DNA of 64,000 nt from an uncultured Oscillibacter sp. (GTDB lineage Bacteria > Bacillota > Clostridia > Oscillospirales > Oscillospiraceae). The position numbers and the translations under genes are program-made. Under the pieces are notes generated by a model. That model ran no database searches. It was not told where the DNA came from and worked only from the letters and a program-made list of their open reading frames with translations. Below, piece after piece: positions 34,828 through 42,943 of this stretch; positions within the stretch are counted from its first letter, which is position 1, and the number at the start of each line of letters is the position of its first letter. The DNA lies in NCBI GenBank assembly GCA_950097265.1, contig CATNDJ010000001.1, positions 25,624 through 89,623 of the forward strand. The letters run 5' to 3'.

Positions 34828-35303
34828 CCCTCCGGCCCTACCGGCCCTCCGACCTGGAGGAAATCCTGGAGCTGTTTTATGAAACAGTCCATACGGTGAA
34901 TGCCAAAGACTACACGCCTGAACAGCTGGACGCCTGGGCGGACGGCGCGCCGGATAGGGAGGAATGGGGGCGGACGCTCTTGGAGCACACCGCGTTTGTG
35001 GCGGTGGAAGACGGAAAAATCGCGGGCTTTGGGGATATCAGCGCCTCGGGCTATCTGGACCGGCTGTATGTCCACAGGGACTTCCAGCGCCGGGGCGTGG
35101 CCTCCGCCCTCTGCGCCGCCCTGGAAGGGGCGGTGGAGGCGGAATGCATCGTCACCCACGCCTCCATGACCGCCCGGCCGTTTTTCGAAAAGCGGGACTA
35201 CCGGGTAATCCGGGAACGGCGGGTGGTCCGGCATGGAGTGTCTATGATGAATTACCGTATGGAGAAGCGGCATCCCTCCCCTGCACAAAACGCTTGTTAC
35301 TGA
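34824..35303 (+). CDS. GNAT-family N-acetyltransferase
   Basis: 159 residues. The acetyl-CoA fold is seen in LYVHRDFQRRGVASALCAAL (motif A with the RRGVA pyrophosphate loop) and in PFFEKRDYRVIRER (motif B). The N-terminal MTLRPYRPSDLEEILELFYE is typical. It transfers an acetyl group to an unidentified amine. Coupling to thrC by the ATGA overlap is seen; a role in threonine metabolism is not implied by it. Confidence 0.88.
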   Translation: MTLRPYRPSDLEEILELFYETVHTVNAKDYTPEQLDAWADGAPDREEWGRTLLEHTAFVAVEDGKIAGFGDISASGYLDRLYVHRDFQRRGVASALCAALEGAVEAECIVTHASMTARPFFEKRDYRVIRERRVVRHGVSMMNYRMEKRHPSPAQNACY

Positions 35304-35316
35304 GCAGAAAACGCCG

Positions 35317-35345
35317 TTGCCTCTCCGGCGGAATCGGCGTATGAT
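35317..35345 (+). promoter_or_regulatory. Promoter of alr
   Basis: TTGCCT, 17-base spacer, TATGAT, ending 39 bases before the alr ATG. Confidence 0.65.
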
Positions 35346-35384
35346 AGGCTACGATACCGTATTCCGGAACAGGAGGGGATTCCC

Positions 35385-36560
35385 ATGAATACAGCCTTTG
35401 ACGCTCATTGCTGGGCGGAGATCGACCTGGATGCCCTGGCGCACAACTTCCGCCTGATCCAGGAGAAGGCGGCCCCCGCGGCGGTCTGCGCCGTGGTGAA
35501 AGCCGACGCCTACGGCCACGGGGACCGGCTCGTGGCCCGTACTTTGGCGGAAGCCGGGGCGGCCTGGTTCGCCGTATCCTCCCTGGCGGAGGCCCGGCAC
35601 CTGCGCCGCAGCGGCATTGCACAGCCCATTTTGATCTTGGGCATGACCCGCCCGGAGTGCGCCCCGGCGCTGGCGGCAGAGCACGTCACCCAGGCGGTCT
35701 ACAGCCCGGAATATGCCCACGCCTTGTCCCAGGCGGCGGAAACCGCCGGGGTGACGGTGGAGGGCCATTTGAAAATCGACACCGGCATGGGCCGCATCGG
35801 CTTTGGGGCCTGCCGGGACTTCGAGGGCGCGGTGTCCGGCCTCTTGGAGTGCCGGAGGCTGAAAGGCCTCTCCATTACCGGCGCGTTCCAGCACTTCTCC
35901 GCGGCGGACTCCCTGACGGAGGACGACCGCCGCTACACCGAGAATCAGTACGCCCTCTTCCGCCGGGTGGTGGAGCGTCTGGAGGCGGCGGAACCCCTGG
36001 AGACCGTCCACTGCTCCAACTCGGCTGGGCTCACGGCCCACCCGGACTGGAGCTGCGGCATGGTCCGGGCCGGCGTGATTCTCTACGGCCAGGACCCCAG
36101 CAGCCAGGTGACTTTCCCCGGCCTGAGGCCCGTCATGGCCCTGAAAACCGTGGTCAGCCAGGTAAAGGACCTGGCCCCCGGGGACTGCGTGGGTTATGGA
36201 CGGACCTACACGGCGGACCGCGCCGTCCGGGCCGCTACCGTCTGCTGCGGCTACGCCGACGGCTACCCCCGGTGCCTGTCCAACCTGGGCTTGGCCTCCA
36301 TCCACGGAAAACCCGCCCCGGTCATCGGCCGGGTGAGCATGGACCAGATCGTCCTGGACGCCTCCGCCGTTCCCGGGGTCTCCGCCGGGGACGAGGCCAC
36401 CCTCTTGGGCCCCTCCCCCGCCGACGGCTTCGCCCAGGCGGCGGAAAAGGCGGGGACCATTTCCTACGAGCTCCTCTGCGCTGTGGCCCGCCGGGTGCCC
36501 CGGATCTACCTCCGGGGCGGCGAGGCCGCGGAAGTGCTGGACTACCTGGACAGAGAGTAA
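35385..36560 (+). CDS. alr: Alanine racemase
   Basis: 391 residues. The PLP-binding lysine is Lys39 in VVKADAYGHG. HLKIDTGMGRIGF, HCSNSAG, GYGRTY (region of the catalytic Tyr) and GRVSMDQI are all present. It interconverts L- and D-alanine for peptidoglycan. The start follows AGGAGGGG. No dal/ddl partner is adjacent; the gene is monocistronic between its own promoter and the one at 36571. Confidence 0.95.
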   Translation: MNTAFDAHCWAEIDLDALAHNFRLIQEKAAPAAVCAVVKADAYGHGDRLVARTLAEAGAAWFAVSSLAEARHLRRSGIAQPILILGMTRPECAPALAAEHVTQAVYSPEYAHALSQAAETAGVTVEGHLKIDTGMGRIGFGACRDFEGAVSGLLECRRLKGLSITGAFQHFSAADSLTEDDRRYTENQYALFRRVVERLEAAEPLETVHCSNSAGLTAHPDWSCGMVRAGVILYGQDPSSQVTFPGLRPVMALKTVVSQVKDLAPGDCVGYGRTYTADRAVRAATVCCGYADGYPRCLSNLGLASIHGKPAPVIGRVSMDQIVLDASAVPGVSAGDEATLLGPSPADGFAQAAEKAGTISYELLCAVARRVPRIYLRGGEAAEVLDYLDRE

Positions 36561-36570
36561 AGAAGCGGGC

Positions 36571-36599
36571 TTGACGGCCGGCCTCTTCTGTGCTATCAT
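36571..36599 (+). promoter_or_regulatory. Promoter of the leader RNA and TM1266/ABC operon
   Basis: TTGACG, 17-base spacer, TATCAT. Transcription would start near 36606 and make a leader of about 200 bases before the first ORF. Confidence 0.8.
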
Positions 36600-36605
36600 C
36601 TTTTC

Positions 36606-36806
36606 CAGCCCGTCCCCGGGAAGCGGTTTCTGACCGGAGGACTTGAATTTTATATCTGTCGGTCTGGCGGCAAGGCAGTTTCCGAGCCGTAAGAGGAGAG
36701 AGCATCGGACACGGGGTTTCCCCGGGTCTTGTTAAGCTGCGGCTTCACGGCCCCTCTGCCTCACCGGCGGAGGGGCTTTTATTTTTCCGCGAAGGAGGGA
36801 AGCTAT
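36606..36806 (+). promoter_or_regulatory. Unclassified structured 5' leader (candidate riboswitch/attenuator)
   Basis: About 200 non-coding bases between promoter and first gene, ending in a strong terminator. Visible elements include a hairpin around CGGGGTTTCCCCG (about 36715) and a small AAGCTGCGGCTT hairpin. A GAGCCGT near 36686 could pair with ACGGC at the base of the terminator, which would be an antiterminator arrangement. I find no match to the TPP, guanidine-I, cobalamin, SAM-I, FMN, ZTP or T-box signatures I know. Confidence 0.6.
36750..36786 (+). terminator. Leader terminator before the TM1266-like gene
   Basis: An 11-bp stem (GCCCCTCTGCC/GGCGGAGGGGC, one T-G pair) with a 5-base loop, followed by TTTTATTTTT. 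It ends 21 bases before the downstream ATG. Confidence 0.85.
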
Positions 36807-37058
36807 ATGGAAACCCGCGTCGCCGTCCTGGCGGTCATCGTCCGGGAGGCGGACTCCGTGGCGGCGCTGAACGCCCTGCTGCACCAATACGAAAGCGCCG
36901 TCATCGGCCGGATGGGCATTCCCTGCCGGGAACGGGGCATCCGGCTCATCAGCGTGGCCCTGGACGCTCCCGCGGACGTGATTTCCGCCCTGTCGGGAAA
37001 AACCGGCCGTCTGCCCGGCGTAACGGCCAAGACCGTGTACGCGCCTGAGAATGCCTGA
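36807..37058 (+). CDS. TM1266-like small regulator (ACT/NikR-C-like fold)
   Basis: 83 residues. The pattern RVAVLAVIVRE...LNALLHQYESAVIGRMGIPC, continuing ...IRLISVALDAPADVISALSGKTGRLPGV, is that of the TM1266 family, which has the ferredoxin-like fold of the NikR C-terminal domain. The family is named for proximity to [FeFe]-hydrogenase genes, but no hydrogenase gene is in view here. RBS GAAGGAGGG. It is the first gene of an ABC-transporter operon, so ligand-responsive control of that operon is a reasonable inference. Confidence 0.85.
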   Translation: METRVAVLAVIVREADSVAALNALLHQYESAVIGRMGIPCRERGIRLISVALDAPADVISALSGKTGRLPGVTAKTVYAPENA

Positions 37059-37087
37059 AGAGAAACACATCACGGGAGGAAACGACT

Positions 37088-38143
37088 ATGAAAGCCATGA
37101 AGACCCTGGCCCTTGTTTTGACCCTGCTGCTGGCCCTCTCCGCCTGCGGCGTCATCACCAGCGACGACGGCCCCACCCAGGTGGTGGGTAATCCCGCCCC
37201 GGCGGAGGAGGCCGCCAATCAGCCCGCCCAGGAAGAACCGAAAGACGATGAGCAGCCCGTTGAGGATGCTTCCCTCCGGGTGGGCGCCCTGAAGGGCCCC
37301 ACCGCCATGGGGCTGATCCGCATGATCTCCGATGATGGGGTCAACAGCTACACCCTGGCGGGCTCGGCCGACGAGCTGACCCCCAAGCTCATCAAGGGAG
37401 ACCTGGATATCGCCTGCGTCCCCGCCAACCTGGCGGCGGTCCTCTATCACAAAACCGACGGCCAGGTCGTCACCCTGGCCGTCAACACCCTGGGGGTCCT
37501 CTACATCGTGGAGAACGGCGGGGAGACGGTGCAGTCCATGGCGGACCTGAAGGGCAGGACCCTCGTGGCCGCCGGAAAGGGGTCTACGCCGGAATACGGC
37601 CTCCGCTATCTCCTGGAACAAAGCGGCCTGGACCCGGACAAGGACGTGACCGTCGACTGGAAGAGCGAGCACGCCGAGTGCGTCGCCGCCCTGGCGGCGG
37701 GAACGGCGGACCTGGCCCTGCTGCCCCAGCCCTTCGTCACCGTGGCCCAGGAGAAGCTGGAAAACCTGCGGACGGCCCTGGACCTGACGGCGGAGTGGGA
37801 CGCTCTGGACAACGGCTCCGCCATGATTACCGGCGTGGCCGTGGCCCGGCGGGACCTGGTGGAGCAGCGCCCGGAGCTGGTGGACGTGTTCCTGAGAGTG
37901 TATGCCGCTTCCGTGGACTGGGTAAACGCTAACCCCAAGGAAGCCGGGGAGCTCATCGCATCCAACGGCATCATTGAGAGCCCGGCCATTGCGGAAAAGG
38001 CCCTGCCCCACTGCAATATCGTCTGTCTCACCGGGGAGGAGATGAAAGAAAAGCTCTCCGGCTATCTGTCCGTGCTGGCGGAGGCGAATCCCCAGTCCGT
38101 GGGCGGCGCGCTGCCGGCCGGCGATTTCTACTATGGCGGCTAA
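37088..38143 (+). CDS. ABC transporter solute-binding lipoprotein (NitT/TauT type)
   Basis: 351 residues. Lipobox cysteine at residue 20 (LSAC), an acidic low-complexity spacer to about residue 60, then a type-2 periplasmic-binding fold (LRVGALKGPTAMGLIRM, ADLKGRTLVAAGKGSTPEYG, LPQPFVTVAQEK). This is the NMT1/SsuA-like branch, whose members bind nitrate, sulfonates, thiamine precursors or related small ligands. The ligand here is unknown. The last 11 bases overlap the permease gene. Confidence 0.88.
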   Translation: MKAMKTLALVLTLLLALSACGVITSDDGPTQVVGNPAPAEEAANQPAQEEPKDDEQPVEDASLRVGALKGPTAMGLIRMISDDGVNSYTLAGSADELTPKLIKGDLDIACVPANLAAVLYHKTDGQVVTLAVNTLGVLYIVENGGETVQSMADLKGRTLVAAGKGSTPEYGLRYLLEQSGLDPDKDVTVDWKSEHAECVAALAAGTADLALLPQPFVTVAQEKLENLRTALDLTAEWDALDNGSAMITGVAVARRDLVEQRPELVDVFLRVYAASVDWVNANPKEAGELIASNGIIESPAIAEKALPHCNIVCLTGEEMKEKLSGYLSVLAEANPQSVGGALPAGDFYYGG

Positions 38144-38888
38144 GCTCCGCCCCTGGTCTGTGGCCCTCTGGCTGCTGGCCTGGCAGGGCGGAAGCCTGGC
38201 CCTGAGGGCGGCGGTTCCCCACGGGGCGCTGCTGCTGGCCTCGCCGGTCCAGGCGGCCCTCCGGCTCTTGGAGCTGCTGCCCTCCCCCGCCTTCTGGCAG
38301 GCGGTGGGAAACTCGTCGGCCCGCATCTTCGGGGGCTTCCTGCTCTCCTGTACCCTGGCCGTTCTGCTGGCGGCGCTGGCGGCGGGGCGGCCCTGGCTGG
38401 AGGACCTGCTGGCCCCCCCGGTGGCAGTGGTGAAGGCGGTCCCCGTGGCCTCCTTCATCATCCTGGCCCTGGTGTGGCTGGACGCCCGGTCCCTGTCCCT
38501 CTTCATCTCCGGGCTGATGGTCTTCCCCCCGGTGTATCTCAACGTATTGGAGGGCCTGCGCCGGACGGACGGTCACCTGCTGGAGCTGGCCCGGGTCTAC
38601 CGCATCCCCCTCCGGCGGCAGGTATGGGGGATTTACCTGCCCCAGGTCCTTCCCTATTTCCGCTCCGCGGCCTCCCTGGCCCTGGGGCTTTGCTGGAAGG
38701 CGGGGGCGGCGGCGGAGGTCATCGGCCTCCCGGCGGGGACCATCGGCGAGCGGCTCTATACGGCGAAAGTCTATCTGCAAACCCCGGACCTCTTCGCCTG
38801 GACCGCCGTGATCCTGCTCCTGGCGGCGGCCTTCGAGCGGCTGTTCCTGGCGGCGGCGGACGCATTAGCGGGAAAGGCGGGACGGTGA
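38133..38888 (+). CDS. ABC transporter permease (TauC/SsuC-like)
   Basis: 251 residues with about six hydrophobic helices. The cytoplasmic EAA-type loop is seen around LELARVYRIPLRRQVWGIYL. Preceding it, FGGFLLSCTLAVLLAALAAG is typical of binding-protein-dependent permeases of the NitT/TauT class. It forms the channel for the upstream lipoprotein and downstream ATPase. The stop codon overlaps the ATPase start by one base. Confidence 0.9.
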   Translation: MAAKLRPWSVALWLLAWQGGSLALRAAVPHGALLLASPVQAALRLLELLPSPAFWQAVGNSSARIFGGFLLSCTLAVLLAALAAGRPWLEDLLAPPVAVVKAVPVASFIILALVWLDARSLSLFISGLMVFPPVYLNVLEGLRRTDGHLLELARVYRIPLRRQVWGIYLPQVLPYFRSAASLALGLCWKAGAAAEVIGLPAGTIGERLYTAKVYLQTPDLFAWTAVILLLAAAFERLFLAAADALAGKAGR

Positions 38889-39451
38889 TGGAACTTCTCG
38901 TGAAAGGACTCTGCAAATCCTATAACGGCAGACCCGTGCTGGACCGTCTGACCGCCTCCTTTCCGGAGGGAATCACCTGCATCGCCGCCCCCTCCGGGAC
39001 GGGGAAGACCACCCTGCTCCGCCTCCTGCTGGGCCTGGAGCGGCCCGACGGCGGGACCATCCGGGGCGCGGACTGCCGCTGGGCCGCCGTTTTCCAGGAG
39101 GACCGGTTGCTGGAGGGCCTGCCCGCCGCCGGGAATCTCCGTTTCGCCCTGGGTGTGCTCCCCGGGGAGTCCGGGGCCCTCCTGGCCCGTCTGGGGCTGG
39201 ACCTCTCGGACCCCAAGCCCATCCGGGAGTGGTCCGGAGGCATGAAGCGCCGTCTGGCCCTGGCCCGGGCCCTGCTGGCTCCGTCGGACGCCCTGGCCCT
39301 GGATGAGCCCTTTACCGGCCTGGACGGGGAAAACCGGGCCCGGTGCCTGGAGCTTATCCGGGAACGTGGAAAGGGAAAGCCCGTGCTGCTGGCCACCCAC
39401 GATCTGACCGGCCTGGAGGGCGCTCCGGTGGTCCGCCTGGGAAGCCGGTAG
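38888..39451 (+). CDS. ABC transporter ATP-binding protein (short)
   Basis: 187 residues, well below the usual 240-260, with the C-terminal part missing rather than the core. All motifs are present: Walker A APSGTGKTT, Q-loop VFQEDRLLEG, signature WSGGMKRRLALARALL, Walker B ALALDEPFTGLD and the switch His in ATHD. It powers the preceding permease. Immediately followed by a terminator. Confidence 0.92.
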   Translation: MELLVKGLCKSYNGRPVLDRLTASFPEGITCIAAPSGTGKTTLLRLLLGLERPDGGTIRGADCRWAAVFQEDRLLEGLPAAGNLRFALGVLPGESGALLARLGLDLSDPKPIREWSGGMKRRLALARALLAPSDALALDEPFTGLDGENRARCLELIRERGKGKPVLLATHDLTGLEGAPVVRLGSR

Positions 39452-39480
39452 AAAAAACTCTGCCTCCAGCGGAGTTTTTT
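39452..39480 (+). terminator. Terminator of the TM1266/ABC operon
   Basis: AAAAAACTCTGC pairs with GCGGAGTTTTTT (one T-G pair) around a CTCCA loop, with the T-run built into the stem, immediately after the ATPase stop. Confidence 0.85.
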
Positions 39481-39502
39481 CTTGTTTTTGTTGGAAACGC
39501 AC

Positions 39503-39531
39503 TTGAAAACCGGGAAATTTTGCCGTACAAT
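39503..39531 (+). promoter_or_regulatory. Promoter of the rsmD-coaD operon
   Basis: TTGAAA, 17-base spacer, TACAAT, 38 bases before the rsmD ATG. Confidence 0.8.
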
Positions 39532-39568
39532 AAACGCCGGATAAATTGCCGCCTTAGGAGGGACCGCC

Positions 39569-40123
39569 ATGCGCGTCATCACGGGCTCCGCCGGGGGCCG
39601 CCGTTTGCTGGAGCTGGAGGGGCTGGAGACCCGCCCCACCACGGACCGGGTAAAGGAAGGCGTGTTCAGCGCCCTTCAGTTTGACATCGAGGGCCGCCGG
39701 GTGCTGGATCTCTTCGCCGGCACCGGCCAGATGGGCATCGAGTGCCTGAGCCGGGGAGCCGCCTCCGCCGTCTTCGTGGACCGGCGGAAGGACGCCTTTG
39801 AGCTGGTGAAGAAGAACCTGGCCCTGACGAATTTCCAGGACCGGGCCCGGGTGGTTCACGGGGATTCCCTGGAATTTCTGTCCGGGATGAAGCAGTCCTT
39901 CGATTTGGCGTTTCTGGACCCGCCTTACGCCTCCGGCCTGCTGGAACAGGCGCTGGAGAAGCTGACCGCGCCGGGATTTGACATTCTGGCTCCTTATGGT
40001 ATAATCGTAGCGGAACATCCGGCGGACCGCCGCCTCGCCGTCCCGGCGGGGTGCCGCCTGCGGAAGACCTACCGCTACGGCAAGATCGCCGTCACCCTCT
40101 TCCTTCGGGAGGGAAACGAATAG
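39569..40123 (+). CDS. rsmD: 16S rRNA (guanine966-N2)-methyltransferase
   Basis: 184 residues. The N-terminal MRVITGSAGGRRL and RPTTDRVKEGVFSAL, the SAM motif LDLFAGTGQMGIE and the catalytic LDPPY are the RsmD signature. It methylates 16S rRNA in the 30S subunit. The pairing rsmD-coaD is widespread in Firmicutes and supports the call. Confidence 0.95.
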   Translation: MRVITGSAGGRRLLELEGLETRPTTDRVKEGVFSALQFDIEGRRVLDLFAGTGQMGIECLSRGAASAVFVDRRKDAFELVKKNLALTNFQDRARVVHGDSLEFLSGMKQSFDLAFLDPPYASGLLEQALEKLTAPGFDILAPYGIIVAEHPADRRLAVPAGCRLRKTYRYGKIAVTLFLREGNE

Positions 40124-40139
40124 AACGAGGAAACCGCTC

Positions 40140-40646
40140 ATGAGAACAGCCATCTGCTCCGGCAGCTTCGACCCCATCACCCTGGGTCACCTGGATATCA
40201 TCCGCCGGGCCGCCGGATGCTTTGACCGAGTCTGGGTCTGCGTCAGCCCCAACGCCGAGAAGCGCAACCAGATGTTCACCCCGGAACGGAAGCTCCAGAT
40301 GGTCCAGGCCGCCGTCAAGGATCTGCCCAATGTGGAGGCGGAGCTTTGGCCGGGCCTTCTGGCGGACTTCGCCAAGGCTCACGGGGCCTGCGCCATCGTC
40401 CGGGGAGTCCGCAGCGTAACGGACTTCGACGGGGAGTATCAGATGGCCCAGATCAACCGGGGAATCTGCCCGGGGCTGGAGACGATGCTTCTGCCCGCCA
40501 GCGCCCCGTATCAGCACTTCAGCTCCTCCATGGCCCGGGAGATGATCCGCTACCGCCAGCCGCTGGAGAAGTATCTGCCCGGGCCCGTCATCCCGCTGGT
40601 GGAGGAACTGACAGAGAATGAGGGAGGATCACACCATGGCCAATGA
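40140..40646 (+). CDS. coaD: Phosphopantetheine adenylyltransferase
   Basis: 168 residues. The nucleotidyltransferase motif SGSFDPITLGHLD and the C-terminal YQHFSSSMAREM region fit CoaD, as does VRGVRSVTDFDGEYQMA. It makes dephospho-CoA in coenzyme A synthesis. It starts 16 bases after rsmD and its end overlaps the next gene by 11 bases. Confidence 0.96.
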   Translation: MRTAICSGSFDPITLGHLDIIRRAAGCFDRVWVCVSPNAEKRNQMFTPERKLQMVQAAVKDLPNVEAELWPGLLADFAKAHGACAIVRGVRSVTDFDGEYQMAQINRGICPGLETMLLPASAPYQHFSSSMAREMIRYRQPLEKYLPGPVIPLVEELTENEGGSHHGQ

Positions 40647-41151
40647 TATCAACCGCCTGATTGACATGATCTACGAGCGGATCGAAGACGCCAAGGCTCC
40701 CGCCTTGAAGCCCAGCATGAGCATCGTGGACCGGGACGAGCTGCTGGACCTTCTGGACGAGCTCCGGGCCCAGCTCCCGGCGGAAATCAAGCGGGCCCAG
40801 GAGCTCTTGGCCGCCCGGGAGAAATTCGTGGAGGACGCCAAGCGGGACGTGGAGCGCATGATGCGCCAGGCGGAGCTGGAGGCCAAGACGAAAATTTCCG
40901 AGAGCGAGGTCATGTACGCCGCCCGGGAAAAGGCCCGGCAGATCGTCACCCGGGCCGAGGAGCGCTCCCGCCAGCTCTACCAGGTGGCCAACAGCTACGC
41001 CGAGGACGCCCTGGCCCGGACGGAAGAGGCCGTCCAGGCCGCCCTGGACGAGGTGAAGCAGTCCCGGGTCCGGTTCCGCACCACCTCCGCCGCCAAGATG
41101 CAGGAACAAAGGCAGAAGCTGGAAAAACAGAACGCGGAGGCCGAGAGCTGA
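40636..41151 (+). CDS. Coiled-coil protein of unknown role, downstream of coaD
   Basis: 171 residues, almost entirely charged helix (Arg, Glu, Gln, Ala-rich) with heptad character. No membrane segment or signal peptide. It resembles the helical stalk proteins often annotated as ATPase subunit-like, and has superficial likeness to DivIVA-type division proteins. The N-terminal 25 residues (NDINRLIDMIYERIEDA) may be a distinct binding motif. Overlap with coaD suggests co-transcription. I assign no function. Confidence 0.75.
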   Translation: MANDINRLIDMIYERIEDAKAPALKPSMSIVDRDELLDLLDELRAQLPAEIKRAQELLAAREKFVEDAKRDVERMMRQAELEAKTKISESEVMYAAREKARQIVTRAEERSRQLYQVANSYAEDALARTEEAVQAALDEVKQSRVRFRTTSAAKMQEQRQKLEKQNAEAES

Positions 41152-41248
41152 GTTACATATAGCTAACAAAATTTTGTCTAAATTGACGAAACTTTTTTGG
41201 AAACAAAATTGCCCACCGCTAAATGTGGAGAAAAACGGAAGAAAGCAC

Positions 41249-41290
41249 ACCCGCAGTCGCTACATCTTGCGACTGCGGGTCAATTTTTTT
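41249..41290 (+). terminator. Terminator of the rsmD-coaD operon
   Basis: A perfect 12-bp stem (ACCCGCAGTCGC/GCGACTGCGGGT) with an 8-base loop, then CAATTTTTTT. The rest of the 371-base gap from 41152 to 41522 holds only this, the mraZ promoter and the MraZ-box-like repeats. Confidence 0.9.
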
Positions 41291-41400
41291 GCGCGGAAAT
41301 CGGGGCGAAAAAAGTAGAACGCACGTTTTATTTTTTAGGATATGGGCGGAAACCAGAGGATTTGGGAGAATAGGGCCGGTTTTCTGTCGAAAAAAAATCC

Positions 41401-41429
41401 TTGCTTTTCGGTCTCTATTTTCGTATACT
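41401..41429 (+). promoter_or_regulatory. Promoter of the division/cell-wall cluster
   Basis: TTGCTT, 17-base spacer, TATACT, about 95 bases upstream of mraZ. Confidence 0.8.
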
Positions 41430-41440
41430 AGGTAGCACAG

Positions 41441-41478
41441 GTGGGGAGAAGTGGGGATTTAAGGCAGTCAAGTGGAGA
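41441..41478 (+). promoter_or_regulatory. MraZ-box-like operator repeats
   Basis: GTGGGGA at 41441 and 41451, a degenerate unit at 41461 and GTGGAGA at 41472, spaced by about 10 bp, just downstream of the -10 box. MraZ is known in other bacteria to bind closely spaced TGGG-type repeats ahead of its own gene, so this is a probable autoregulatory site. Confidence 0.65.
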
Positions 41479-41522
41479 GTTCCCCCATCTTGTCCCAAAA
41501 AAGGGGGAAAGGGGGCGGCTCT

Positions 41523-41966
41523 ATGGCGAGGCTGCTGGGCAAATCAAATAACAGCATCGACGTCAAGGGCCGCCTTGTCATCCCTTCCGCCATGCGGGAG
41601 GCGCTGGGCGACACCTTTTTCATTACCATCGGCGCCGAGCACTGCCTGACCATCTATCCCCAGGCCAAGTGGGAGCAGATGTCCGACGAAATGGACGAGC
41701 TCCCCTACACGGAGGCAAGGGCCTTGACTTTACTCTACGCCAACGCCGTCCAGTGCGAGCCCGACGGGCAGGGCCGGGTGCTGATTCCCGCCGCCCTGCG
41801 GAAATACGCGGGCCTGAAAAAGGCGTGCACCATTGTGGGGCTGAACACCTTTGCCGAAATTTGGGACGAGGAGACCTGGACGGAGCGGGAGCGGAAGATG
41901 CTGGACGAGGAGGACATGGCCGCGGCCATGGACGCCCTGGCCCGGGCCCGCAAAAACCGGGGGTGA
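41523..41966 (+). CDS. mraZ: Transcriptional regulator MraZ
   Basis: 147 residues from the ATG at 41523, giving the family start ([20 protein letters not shown]). Two AbrB-like repeats are visible: [16 protein letters not shown] and [20 protein letters not shown]. MraZ forms a ring-shaped DNA-binding oligomer and regulates the division/cell-wall cluster that it heads. Operator-like repeats lie upstream. Confidence 0.95.
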   Translation: MARLLGKSNNSIDVKGRLVIPSAMREALGDTFFITIGAEHCLTIYPQAKWEQMSDEMDELPYTEARALTLLYANAVQCEPDGQGRVLIPAALRKYAGLKKACTIVGLNTFAEIWDEETWTERERKMLDEEDMAAAMDALARARKNRG

Positions 41967-41972
41967 GCCCCT

Positions 41973-42908
41973 ATGGAATACACACACAAGCCCGTCCTGC
42001 TGGACGAGTGCATCGCCGCCCTCCACATCCGGCCGGAGGGGACCTACGTAGACGGCACCCTGGGCCGGGCGGGGCACTCCCGGGAGATTGCGAAGCGGCT
42101 GACCACCGGGAAGCTCATCTGCATCGACCGGGATTTGGCCGCCATCGAGGCGGCCGGAGAGCGGCTGACCCCCTGGCTGGACCGGGTGCGGCTGGTCCAC
42201 AGCAACTTCTCCGAGCTGGACCGGGTTCTGGCGGAGGAGGAGGCCGTGGACGGGCTACTGTTCGACTTGGGCGTCTCTTCCCCTCAATTGGACGACCCCG
42301 CGCGGGGCTTCTCCTATATGCAGGACGCTCCGCTGGACATGAGAATGGACCGCACCTCTCCCCTGACGGCCCGAGAGGTGGTCAACTCTTGGAGTTTAGA
42401 TGAGCTTCGGCGCATTTTATTTGACTTTGGGGAGGAACGCTACGCCCCCGCCATTGCCCGGGCCATCGTAAAGCGGCGGGAGGACAGGCCCATCGAAACC
42501 ACCCTGGAACTGGTGGACGTCATCAAGTCCGCCATGCCCCCGGCGGCGCTGCGGGAGAAGCAGCACCCCGCCAAGCGGAGCTTTCAGGCCGTCCGCATCG
42601 CCGTCAACGGCGAGCTGGACGCCCTGCCCCCCATGCTGCGGGCGGCAGCGGACAAGCTCCGCCCCGGCGGGCGGCTGGCGGCCATCACCTTCCACTCGCT
42701 GGAAGACAGGATCGTTAAGCGGACCCTGCGGGAGCTGGCCCAGGGCTGCACCTGCCCGCCGGGCTTTCCCGTGTGCGTATGCGGAAAGAAGCCGCTGCTG
42801 CGGCTGGACAAGCCTGTGACGCCCTCGGCGGCGGAGGTGGCGGAGAATCCCCGGGCCAGGAGCGCCCGGCTCCGGGCGGCGGAAAAATTGGACGCGTTCG
42901 ATATTTGA
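41973..42908 (+). CDS. rsmH: 16S rRNA (cytosine1402-N4)-methyltransferase
   Basis: 311 residues. KPVLLDECIAAL, the SAM region TYVDGTLGRAGHS, LFDLGVSSPQLDDPARGFSY, DMRMD and ITFHSLEDRIVKR are all RsmH (MraW) hallmarks. It methylates C1402 of 16S rRNA. It begins 6 bases after mraZ, the standard order in this cluster. Confidence 0.97.
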   Translation: MEYTHKPVLLDECIAALHIRPEGTYVDGTLGRAGHSREIAKRLTTGKLICIDRDLAAIEAAGERLTPWLDRVRLVHSNFSELDRVLAEEEAVDGLLFDLGVSSPQLDDPARGFSYMQDAPLDMRMDRTSPLTAREVVNSWSLDELRRILFDFGEERYAPAIARAIVKRREDRPIETTLELVDVIKSAMPPAALREKQHPAKRSFQAVRIAVNGELDALPPMLRAAADKLRPGGRLAAITFHSLEDRIVKRTLRELAQGCTCPPGFPVCVCGKKPLLRLDKPVTPSAAEVAENPRARSARLRAAEKLDAFDI

Positions 42909-42943
42909 ATCTGCTTTAAAAACGGTTGAAAGGGGGCGGCTCC

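Noticed and set aside
36606..36806. TPP, guanidine-I or cobalamin riboswitch
   Set aside because: The hallmark sequences of these classes are absent by eye, although the downstream transporter type made them plausible.
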